Source: Planctomycetales bacterium (GTDB lineage Bacteria; Planctomycetota; Planctomycetia; Pirellulales; Thermoguttaceae). From it: DNA of 8,622 nt. Shown here in pieces: positions 1-5,470 of the stretch. Location of the stretch: NCBI GenBank assembly GCA_007127495.1, contig SKZG01000397.1, positions 1-8,622 on the forward strand, given 5' to 3'. Made by a program: the position numbers and the translations under genes. The notes under the pieces were generated by a model. That model had not been told where the DNA came from. It saw only the letters and a program-made list of their open reading frames with translations, and did not search any database. The first letter of the stretch is position 1; every line of letters starts with the position of its first letter.

Positions 1-1047
1 ACCGTCGCCAAGGAAGTTCAGCGCCAGCAGGGTGGCGCCTAGGGCCAGGCCGGGATACGCGACCAGCCACCAGTAGATGCGGATGGGTGTGATGGCCTGA
101 ATGCCCTCGTTCGCAAGCAGACCCCAAGAAACGTCGGGCGGCTCGACGCCCAGGCCCAAAAACGACAGAAACGCCTCGAACAGCATGACGCGAGGAATGG
201 TTAACGTCAGGTAGACGATGACCACGCTCCACAGGTTGGGGACCACATGCCGGAAGAGGATGCGGGCGTGGCCGGCGCCCAGCGCTCGGGCCGCCTCGAC
301 AAACGGCTCGTTGCGCAGCGAAAGCACCTGACCTCGCACGACGCGGGCCATGGTGAGCCAATAGATGGCGCCGACGAGAAAGAAAAAGACGACCATCCGA
401 TCCACGCCGTAATCGCGTTCGAGCACCCCGCGAAGCTCCGCGGCGTTGAGAATGGTGATCAGAAAGATTACCACGAAAATGAACGGGACCGAGTACATAA
501 TGTCGACCGCGCGCATCATCACGTTGTCCACCCGCCCGCCGGCATACGCCGAAACCGCGCCGTAGGTGACCCCGATGACCAGCGATACCATGGCCGCCAC
601 CAGCCCGACCAGGAGCGAGATGCGGCCGCCCCAAACCAGGCGGGCGAGCAGGTCGCGGCCGAGGCGGTCGGTCCCGCAAAGCGACGGAATGGACCAGGTG
701 CCGAACACCAGGATGCGCGCTTCCAACAGGGTCGCACTGACCGGATCCAGACGTCCGAAACCCTCCGCGATGGTGGCACGGCGGGCCCGCGGCGAAGCGC
801 CGGCGGCGAAAAGCGGCATGTCCGGCGGCGCAAGCGAAGGCGGCTGAAATGCCCGGTGCGTTTCCACACGCCGCGGCGGCTGGAGCGGCAGAAGCGGCGC
901 CAGGGCGGTCAGCAAGCCCAACCCCACCAACAGTACCAGTGCGGCTGTGGCGGTCCAGCTCTTGCGCAAGCGCCGCCAGGCGTCTTGAGCGGGTGAAACG
1001 CCCCGCGGCGGTTTCACCAAGTCGGTCGGGTTGGTTTGCGGGAGCAT
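1..1047 (-). CDS. oppC: Oligopeptide/dipeptide ABC transporter permease, OppC type (3' end cut by the window)
   Basis: This is the second inner-membrane permease subunit of a peptide importer; it pairs with OppB to form the translocation channel. The frame is open from an ATG at 1047 to the window edge, giving 349 residues. A cytoplasmic N-terminus is followed by a first membrane helix at about 32-54. The family motif GTDRLGRDL sits at 125-133, and further helices follow. The EAA coupling loop that contacts the ATPase is at about 250-270 (EAARALGAGHARILFRHVVP). FLGLG at 296-300, VSWGL at 306-310 and LNFLGDG at 343-349 are also typical. In the family the chain ends soon after this point with LRDALDPR, so only about ten residues are missing. 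The extracytoplasmic stretch between helix 1 and GTDRLGRDL (about 55-124) is longer than usual, Pro- and Arg-rich, and has no recognisable domain. The gene starts 72 bp after oppB, and no clear Shine-Dalgarno sequence precedes the ATG. OppC and DppC cannot be told apart here, and peptide specificity is unknown. Confidence 0.93.
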   Translation of the reverse strand, partial: MLPQTNPTDLVKPPRGVSPAQDAWRRLRKSWTATAALVLLVGLGLLTALAPLLPLQPPRRVETHRAFQPPSLAPPDMPLFAAGASPRARRATIAEGFGRLDPVSATLLEARILVFGTWSIPSLCGTDRLGRDLLARLVWGGRISLLVGLVAAMVSLVIGVTYGAVSAYAGGRVDNVMMRAVDIMYSVPFIFVVIFLITILNAAELRGVLERDYGVDRMVVFFFLVGAIYWLTMARVVRGQVLSLRNEPFVEAARALGAGHARILFRHVVPNLWSVVIVYLTLTIPRVMLFEAFLSFLGLGVEPPDVSWGLLANEGIQAITPIRIYWWLVAYPGLALGATLLALNFLGDG

Positions 1048-1119
1048 GGATGGCTACTCAACGGATGCGAATGGAAGCACAGGGACGGACCGGTCAGGTT
1101 GGTTTCCGCGGCGCAACGG

Positions 1120-2037
1120 CTAATCCAGCTCAACGCGCGGGTCGATCAGCGAGTAAGAAATGTCGACTACGACGTTCATGGTGTAAAGCAGGACGGTATA
1201 CAGAAGCACGACGGCCATGGCGAGCGTGTAATCGCTCATCAGGGCCGCTTCGACAAAGTGGGCTCCCAGCCCCGGGATCGCGAATATCTGTTCAATGACC
1301 AGCGAGCCCGTTAAGATACCCGCCACCGCAGGCCCCAGAAATGACGTGACCGGCACCAGCGCCAACCGCAGCGCGTGGCGGGCGATCACGAGCCGTCCGG
1401 GCAGTCCCTTGGCATAAGCGGTTCGGATGTAGTCCTGCGACAGGACATCGAGCATGCCGGTTCGTGTCAAGCGCGCGATGTATGCCGCATACGGGGCGCC
1501 GAGACAGAACGCCGGCAAAATCAGTTGACTCAGCGAGCCCCAGCCGCCGGCGGGGAAAAGCGGAATCAGGAATACCAGCAGGATGATCAACAGGCCGGCA
1601 ATCACAAAGTTCGGCAACGCAATGCCAATCGTGGCGGCCAGCATCAGGCCCGCATCGATCAGGCTGCCCCGCCGCACGGCGGAGACGATTCCGGCGGGCA
1701 GTCCCAAAACGAGAGCGAACGCCAGGGCCACGATGCCCAGCGAAGCCGAGACGGGAAGCCCTTGCGCAATGATTTCGGCGTTGGAGAAGTCGGGTTTGCG
1801 GTACGAGTAGCCCAAGTCGCCGCGCAGCGCTCCGGAAAGTTCGCGCCCGTATTGCATCCAAAGCGGATCGTCCAGGCGATATCGCTCTTGGATGAGTTCG
1901 GCGATTTGCGGCTCCAGTTCGCGCTCCTGGCTGAACGGCCCCCCAGGCACGGCCCGCATCAGGAAGAAGCTCACCGTGAAAACAACCCACAACGTGATCG
2001 CCAGCCACAGAACCCTTCGCAGCAGAAACGCGATCAT
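1120..2037 (-). CDS. oppB: Oligopeptide/dipeptide ABC transporter permease, OppB type
   Basis: This is the first inner-membrane permease of the peptide importer, at 305 residues the usual OppB length (about 306). Helix 1 spans about 7-27 and is followed by the family signature RAVPGGPF (28-35) and the periplasmic segment with RYRLDDPLWMQY. Five more hydrophobic segments follow, at about 98-120, 127-160, 168-188, 226-248 and 268-292. The EAA loop is at about 202-222 (DYIRTAYAKGLPGRLVIARH), with EQIFAIPGLG at 249-258 and the terminal DPRV at 299-302. The ATG overlaps the oppA stop as ATGA (2034-2037), so the two genes are almost certainly translationally coupled. The next gene in the operon is oppC, 72 bp further on. 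No key motif is missing. DppB is the alternative name, since sequence alone does not separate dipeptide from oligopeptide systems. Confidence 0.95.
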   Translation of the reverse strand: MIAFLLRRVLWLAITLWVVFTVSFFLMRAVPGGPFSQERELEPQIAELIQERYRLDDPLWMQYGRELSGALRGDLGYSYRKPDFSNAEIIAQGLPVSASLGIVALAFALVLGLPAGIVSAVRRGSLIDAGLMLAATIGIALPNFVIAGLLIILLVFLIPLFPAGGWGSLSQLILPAFCLGAPYAAYIARLTRTGMLDVLSQDYIRTAYAKGLPGRLVIARHALRLALVPVTSFLGPAVAGILTGSLVIEQIFAIPGLGAHFVEAALMSDYTLAMAVVLLYTVLLYTMNVVVDISYSLIDPRVELD

Positions 2038-3929
2038 CGGCGGGCCTCATCGGTGCGGGAAAGGGGGCGGGGTGGGGGAGCCAGGCCGGGCATCCGGGCG
2101 TCTTCCGCCCGCCCGCTCATGCGCTGCCGGTCGATGCCGATGGCCCACAGCGGGTGCATGTCCTGGATGTTCGGGTAGAAGCCCGTCACATAGGGGCGCA
2201 CCATCGACTGGGAGACGTAAACGTAGATGGGAATCAGCGGCATTTCGCTCAGCACGATTTCCTCGGCCTCGCGGAACAGTTCCATCCGGCGTTGCTCGTC
2301 CAATTCGCGCTGCGCGGCTTGAATCAGCCCGTCGTACTCGGCGTTAGACCAGCCCGACTGGTTCTGCGGGTTGTCGCTGACAAACAGGTCGAGGAACGTA
2401 TTGGGGTCCACATAATCGCCAATCCAACCTGCGCGGGCGATCATGTATCGGCGCTGGCGGCGCGAGGTCAGGTAGGCGCCCCATTCCTGGTTGCGCAGGC
2501 CGATATCGACCCCCAGGTGCCGCTTCCATTGGGCCTGAATCACTTCGGCAATGGCCTTGTGGCTCTCACTGGTGTTGTATAGCAGTTCAATCCGGGGGAG
2601 GCCGCGGCCGCCGGGATAGCCCGCCTCGGCCAGCAGGCGCCGCGCCTCCTCAGGGTCGAACGAGCCGAAAACCGGCGGCGTGTAGTCGACGTAGCGGCTA
2701 ATGTGGTCAGGTACAAGACTGTAGGCGGGCGTTTGGCCCGCGAGGGTAACCCGCTCGACAATCTCGCGCCGGTCGATCGTCATGGCCAAGGCGCGGCGGA
2801 CGCGACGGTCGTCCAGCGGTGGCTGCTCCACGTTGATCAGATAGTAGTACAGTGCCAGGAACGGGGTCGGCTGGAAGTCGTCGCGCGCCATGAGGTCCGA
2901 CACGACCTCGTTGGGCACGGCCGTTATCCAATCGACCTGCCCGGTCATGTACAGGTTGAGCATCGTCGTGGCCGACTTGACCGCCAAAGCGTCCACCGTT
3001 TCCAGCGTGACTTCATCGCGGTTCCAGTACGTCGGGCTCTTTTCCAGGCGGATACGGTCGCGCACACGCCGAAACTTCAGCCGGAACGCGCCGTTGCCCA
3101 CCACGTTTTCCGGGCGGGTCCAGCCCGGGTAGCCGTGCGTTTCCACGCAACGCCGATTGACCGGCGAGAACGGGTAAAAGCCCATGAGTTGCAAAAAGTA
3201 AGGAACCGGATGGTTCAGGCGGATTTCCAGCGTATGGTCGTCGATAACCCGAACCCCTACGTGCTCGAAATCGTAGGTGATCATCCGGCAGGCGGTCACG
3301 CCTTCCGCCGCAGCGCCTTCGGCCACTCGCTGGAAGCGCCCGACGCCGTCGCCCGTTTCCACGGTATAAATGGGCGGATCGGCCGTCGCCGAGTCCACCG
3401 CGCGCACGACGCCGCGAAGGACAATACCGGGTGTGAACGGCAGCGCGTCCTCCGGCCTATCGTACAGTTCCATTTCGATCGGATCACCGAGGTTGACGTC
3501 GCGGGTGGTGAACTCCCGGGCGCCTTCGATGTACCAAAGCTCCTTGCCATACTCAGCCGCGGTGGCCGGGTGCAGGAATCGGCGGAACGAGTAGCCAAAG
3601 TCGTGGGCGGTAACCGGAGTGCCGTCCGACCAGAGCGCCCCGCGACGCAGCCAGAACGTGTAGGTGCGCTTGTCAGCGGAAAGGTCCCAGCGTTCGGCCA
3701 TTCCGGGGATGGGCTCGAGCGTTTCGGGGTGCCAACGACACAGCCCCTCGAAGAGCGCCCAAATGATGCGGCCTTCCGGCTGCCCGGTGGAAATGGCCGG
3801 GTCGATCGTCTTGATTTCGTCGCCGTTGCAAAACGTGAAGTCGGCCGGCGGCAGGGTCCCAAAGGACACCGCCCAAATGATCAGTGCCACGGCGGCAACG
3901 GCGATGGAGAAACCAATAAAACGTCGCAT
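2034..3929 (-). CDS. oppA: Peptide ABC transporter substrate-binding protein (SBP_bac_5 / OppA family) with an internal insertion
   Basis: This is the extracytoplasmic receptor that captures peptides and delivers them to OppBC. It has 631 residues, longer than the usual 530-560. Residues 4-23 form one hydrophobic segment. There is no lipobox Cys and no clear signal-peptidase I site, so the protein is probably held by an uncleaved N-terminal anchor. Family landmarks run in order: DEIKTIDPA (37-45), AERWDLSADKRTYTFWLRRG (78-97), WSDGTPVTAHDFGYSFRRFL (100-119), VGNGAF (277-282), NVEQPPLDDRRVRRALAMTIDR (366-387), WIGDYVDPNTFLDLF (502-516) and SEMPLIPIYVY (561-571). Between the usual TAAEYGKELWYIEGA and FEHVGVRVIDDHTLEIRL lies an extra stretch at about 145-220 (positions about 3270-3497) that standard OppA lacks. 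A Pro/Arg-rich tail follows about residue 603. A weak AGGGA (3933-3937) lies only 3 nt before the ATG. It is the first gene of the operon and overlaps oppB by 4 bp. Confidence 0.93.
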   Translation of the reverse strand: MRRFIGFSIAVAAVALIIWAVSFGTLPPADFTFCNGDEIKTIDPAISTGQPEGRIIWALFEGLCRWHPETLEPIPGMAERWDLSADKRTYTFWLRRGALWSDGTPVTAHDFGYSFRRFLHPATAAEYGKELWYIEGAREFTTRDVNLGDPIEMELYDRPEDALPFTPGIVLRGVVRAVDSATADPPIYTVETGDGVGRFQRVAEGAAAEGVTACRMITYDFEHVGVRVIDDHTLEIRLNHPVPYFLQLMGFYPFSPVNRRCVETHGYPGWTRPENVVGNGAFRLKFRRVRDRIRLEKSPTYWNRDEVTLETVDALAVKSATTMLNLYMTGQVDWITAVPNEVVSDLMARDDFQPTPFLALYYYLINVEQPPLDDRRVRRALAMTIDRREIVERVTLAGQTPAYSLVPDHISRYVDYTPPVFGSFDPEEARRLLAEAGYPGGRGLPRIELLYNTSESHKAIAEVIQAQWKRHLGVDIGLRNQEWGAYLTSRRQRRYMIARAGWIGDYVDPNTFLDLFVSDNPQNQSGWSNAEYDGLIQAAQRELDEQRRMELFREAEEIVLSEMPLIPIYVYVSQSMVRPYVTGFYPNIQDMHPLWAIGIDRQRMSGRAEDARMPGLAPPPRPLSRTDEARR

Positions 3930-4170
3930 TGTTCCCTACAAGGAGCTAAGCCAAGCGGCTCACATGGGTGCCACCCGGCGTCGTTCTCGCGTTTCGCGGA
4001 CCCGCGGGAAGCCCCCGGCGAGCCATAACCGCCCACAGGAATAGTCCCAATTCCCGCGGAAAACAGGGCATTTCCATGAATTCGGCCCAACCCAACTCGT
4101 CGCGAAACGGGGTGCCGCTGTGAACGGCGGCAAAATTCGGCCGGACACCACTTTGCAGGCGACACCCTTT

Positions 4171-4199
4171 CTGATACACTATCTCTATACTTTGGTCAA
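4171..4199 (-). promoter_or_regulatory. Candidate sigma70-type promoter of the opp operon
   Basis: Read on the minus strand, TTGACC (4199-4194, 5 of 6 matches to TTGACA) is followed after 17 nt by TATCAG (4176-4171, 4 of 6 matches to TATAAT). Transcription would begin near 4164, giving a leader of about 235 nt before the oppA ATG at 3929. The spacing is ideal and the orientation fits, but the -10 box is imperfect and planctomycete promoter rules may differ. It is inferred from consensus matching only. I see no operator-like dyad over it. Confidence 0.4.
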
Positions 4200-4365
4200 G
4201 CGGCTTCCCTGAACCATTCATTCCTCTTGTTGACCGCGGCCGCTGGTTCACGCCAAAGTTCACAGCGTAACAACGGTGCCATGGTGGGCTCGCCCGTCTC
4301 GTCCACATCCTGCGGGGTGGGGGCTGGCTCGTCGCGAACTAACGGCGTGGTGCCCGATGTTGAGC

Positions 4366-4414
4366 AAAAAAATCCGATCGCGCAATGGCTCTCATGGGAG
4401 AGCTTATGCGCGGA
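4366..4414 (-). terminator. Candidate minus-strand intrinsic terminator (hairpin plus T7)
   Basis: A nested inverted repeat is plain in the sequence: CGCGCA (4379-4384) pairs with TGCGCG (4407-4412), and inside it GCTCTC (4388-4393) pairs with GAGAGC (4398-4403) around a 4-nt loop. Read on the minus strand, the stem can also close as TCCG (4414-4411) with CGGA (4376-4373), leaving a 4-nt bulge. A run of seven T (4372-4366) then follows the stem directly. That is the layout of a Rho-independent terminator. It would stop transcripts coming from the P-loop remnant to the right and shield the opp promoter. The bulge and the lack of an intact gene upstream keep confidence moderate. Confidence 0.4.
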
Positions 4415-4435
4415 ATATAGACGCGTACAGGTACC

Positions 4436-4453
4436 GTAGCGTTTTTTCGCTAC
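4436..4453 (+). repeat. Small hairpin with an all-T loop
   Basis: GTAGCG (4436-4441) and CGCTAC (4448-4453) are perfect complements separated by six T. The structure lies between the minus-strand terminator candidate and the plus-strand terminator. On its own it is not a standard terminator, because the T run is in the loop. It may be part of a longer structured transcript or a remnant of one. Function unknown. Confidence 0.5.
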
Positions 4454-4457
4454 ACAG

Positions 4458-4511
4458 GGCCGGCAACCCTTCTCGCGCAGGACGCGGCAAGTCGTTGCCG
4501 GCCTTTTTTTT
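4458..4511 (+). terminator. Plus-strand intrinsic terminator (10-bp GC-rich stem plus T8)
   Basis: GGCCGGCAAC (4458-4467) pairs perfectly with GTTGCCGGCC (4494-4503), and eight T follow immediately (4504-4511). The loop is long (26 nt, 4468-4493). On the minus strand no T run follows the stem, so the element is directional. It has no evident plus-strand gene upstream: everything to the left up to 4200 looks non-coding on this strand, and opp runs the other way. It therefore ends either an unannotated RNA or the transcript of a gene now lost. The next element begins right at the end of the T run. Confidence 0.6.
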
Positions 4512-4512
4512 G

Positions 4513-4610
4513 GCTCTTCCGTTTCTGGGTGCAGGCCACGCTAATGTAGTAGGCACACGCCGTGTGCCGTCCTTGAAACCAAAGCTGTCTGCACCTAGAA
4601 ACGGAAGAGC
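4513..4610. mobile_element. 98-bp MITE-like element with 22-bp terminal inverted repeats (or a second terminator hairpin)
   Basis: The ends are inverted repeats: 4513-4534 (starting GCTCTTCCG) against 4589-4610 (ending CGGAAGAGC), 21 of 22 positions complementary; the exception, G4527 against T4596, is a G-U pair in plus-strand RNA. The middle holds a perfect palindrome, GGCACAC at 4552-4558 and GTGTGCC at 4562-4568 with a GCC loop. T8 precedes the element (4504-4511) and T7 follows it (4611-4617), in the same orientation, as a target-site duplication would look. No transposase is encoded, so if mobile it is non-autonomous. The alternative is an unusually long intrinsic terminator in tandem with the one before it, since T7 follows the stem. 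Copy number in the genome would decide. Confidence 0.45.
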
Positions 4611-4619
4611 TTTTTTTCT

Positions 4620-4698
4620 TGCCACCCGATCCGTTAGGACCCGCGAGAATCAAGGCACGAGGTGCATCGATCATTTGCGATGGGTCCACCCGAGTCAT
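4620..4698 (-). pseudogene. 5' remnant of a P-loop kinase/zeta-toxin-like gene, broken in its Walker A motif
   Basis: From an ATG at 4698 (an in-frame ATG at 4719 lies inside the 14-bp repeat and is a less likely start), the minus strand encodes MTRVDPSQM, then IDAP, then RALILAGPNGSGGKK. A hydrophobic strand followed by AGPNGSGK[ST] within the first 30 residues is the start of zeta-toxin/AAA_33-type kinases. Here the motif carries an extra Gly, and the canonical K[ST] is followed by poly-Lys from the A tract. The frame then runs into the inverted-repeat element and continues as unrelated residues to a stop at 4450. No Walker B motif or other kinase motif follows. It is probably a decayed toxin or ATPase gene cut by the insertion. 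An ABC-ATPase fragment is possible, but its P-loop would normally lie further from the N-terminus. The similarity is short and from memory. Confidence 0.4.
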
Positions 4699-4714
4699 GA
4701 CGGCGAATGGGCGG

Positions 4715-4742
4715 CCCATCTTTCTGTCCCCATCTTTCTGTC
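4715..4742. repeat. Perfect 14-bp tandem direct repeat, two copies
   Basis: CCCATCTTTCTGTC occurs at 4715-4728 and again at 4729-4742 with no gap and no mismatch. The pyrimidine-rich strand continues for about 13 nt beyond the second copy. It sits just upstream of the P-loop remnant on the minus strand and about 50 bp before the methyltransferase promoter candidate. I recall this wording as a dispersed repeat in planctomycete genomes, but I have not checked it. Function unknown. Confidence 0.7.
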
Positions 4743-4793
4743 TCTTCCTCTTCTCAGAAAAGCCCCCGTCACCGGCCCTCTGTCTTCGGCCGC

Positions 4794-4822
4794 TTGACGA
4801 TCCGGAACAAAGGGGCTAAAAG
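4794..4822 (+). promoter_or_regulatory. Candidate promoter of the SpoU/TrmH methyltransferase gene
   Basis: TTGACG (4794-4799, 5 of 6 to consensus) is followed after exactly 17 nt by TAAAAG (4817-4822, 4 of 6). Transcription would start at about 4829, with the ATG at 4830, so the mRNA would be leaderless or nearly so. That agrees with the lack of a well-placed Shine-Dalgarno sequence: AGGGG at 4811-4815 lies 14 nt from the ATG and would fall in the spacer. Consensus match only. Confidence 0.4.
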
Positions 4823-4829
4823 AGAAAAC

Positions 4830-5330
4830 ATGAGGGAGTTCATCCACCTGAGGCATCAGCCGCCACGGCCGCTGGACCGGCCGCGCGAATTGGTACTCGC
4901 CTGCCCGCCCATGCGCAGCAATGTGAACCTTTCGCGGATAGCGCGGGCGGCCGGATGCTGCGGCGTGCGGCGGGTCATCTGTTGCGGCACCGCAAAACTG
5001 GTCAAGACCATCGCCCGCGATGCCGAGGCAACCCTTGACTTGGAGCATCATCGCACGCTGCTGCCCGTGCTGAAACGTTTGCGAAGCGAAGGCTACCAAC
5101 TGGTGGGCTTGGAGCAAACAACCGGTTCGATGTGCCTTTACGACTTCCGTTTCGCCCGGCGCACCGTTCTGGTCGTGGGCAATGAGCGGCTGGGTCTCGA
5201 GCCGCCCGTGCTCGCGCTGCTGGACCATACGGTGGAAATCCCCGTGTTCGGGCGCCCGCTCAGCTACAACGTGGCCACGGCCACCGCCATGGCTCTGTAC
5301 GAATACTGCCGGCAATATCCTCGCGGGTAA
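4830..5330 (+). CDS. SpoU/TrmH-family RNA 2'-O-ribose methyltransferase, catalytic domain only
   Basis: The product should transfer a methyl group from S-adenosylmethionine to a ribose 2'-OH in tRNA or rRNA, using the deep trefoil-knot SPOUT fold as a dimer. It has 166 residues. Motif 1 is NVNLSRIARAAGCCGV at 31-46; N33 and R39 match the Asn and catalytic Arg of TrmH (NLSAILRTC-type). Motif 2 is VLVVGNERLGLE at 113-124. Motif 3 is IPVFGRPLSYNVATATAMAL at 137-156, with SYN where SLN is usual. There is no N-terminal substrate-binding domain as in RlmB and no C-terminal extension as in TrmH, so the exact target cannot be named. The frame stays open upstream to 4707, but those codons cross the 14-bp repeat and do not resemble the family; the ATG at 4830 puts the conserved domain at a natural distance. 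It is the first gene of the plus-strand side, 140 bp before the cytochrome gene. Confidence 0.88.
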   Translation: MREFIHLRHQPPRPLDRPRELVLACPPMRSNVNLSRIARAAGCCGVRRVICCGTAKLVKTIARDAEATLDLEHHRTLLPVLKRLRSEGYQLVGLEQTTGSMCLYDFRFARRTVLVVGNERLGLEPPVLALLDHTVEIPVFGRPLSYNVATATAMALYEYCRQYPRG

Positions 5331-5470
5331 GGGCCCCCGAAAAAGCGAGCCGGCGCCCGCTGCCTCCGGGCGGCGTCCTGCCCATGGGTCCTTCCCCAGG
5401 CAAGGCATCCGTGTTACAAAGGCGCAAGAACCGCCCGCAGTGAGTATGCCGCCCTGGTGCCCATAGGTCC

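Larger units (their letters stand above)
3930..4829. other. Divergent intergenic region of about 900 bp, without a convincing intact gene
   Basis: This stretch separates the minus-strand opp operon from the plus-strand methyltransferase gene. From 3930 to 4170 it is probably the opp mRNA leader; I see only tiny palindromes there, such as CGCGTTTCGCG at 3988-3998. The opp promoter candidate is at 4171-4199. From 4200 to 4365 I see nothing I can name. From 4366 to 4742 it is crowded with inverted repeats, T tracts, a gene remnant and a tandem duplication, each listed separately. From 4743 to 4793 I see nothing specific. Several open frames cross the region on both strands, but none resembles a known protein apart from the P-loop remnant. 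The density of hairpins is unlike the compact coding regions on either side. Confidence 0.8.

Noticed and set aside
247..996. Long plus-strand open frame of 249 codons
   Set aside because: It lies opposite oppC, whose frame carries clear permease motifs; the plus-strand product is a charged low-complexity shadow.
2703..4028. Plus-strand open frame of 441 codons
   Set aside because: It lies opposite oppA and has no recognisable family wording; GC-rich antisense frames are often open.
4186..4191. TATACT as a plus-strand -10 box
   Set aside because: No -35 match lies at 16-18 nt upstream and no plus-strand gene starts nearby; TTGCAG plus TACACT (4153-4180) is also a weak pair.
3946..4308. Minus-strand open frame of 120 codons ending just before oppA
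   Set aside because: It crosses the opp promoter candidate, resembles no family and has no ribosome-binding site; kept as leader sequence.
4200..4440. Possible tRNA, tmRNA or SRP RNA suggested by GGTTCACGCC near 4245
   Set aside because: No acceptor stem, anticodon arm or conserved SRP/tmRNA motifs can be assembled around it.
4276..4797. Plus-strand open frame of 173 codons through the hairpin region
   Set aside because: It runs through two hairpins, a terminator, the inverted-repeat element and the 14-bp repeat; its translation is repeat-derived.
5355..5373. Hairpin CGCCCG/CGGGCG after the methyltransferase gene
   Set aside because: The stem is 6 bp and no T run follows, so it is not supported as a terminator.
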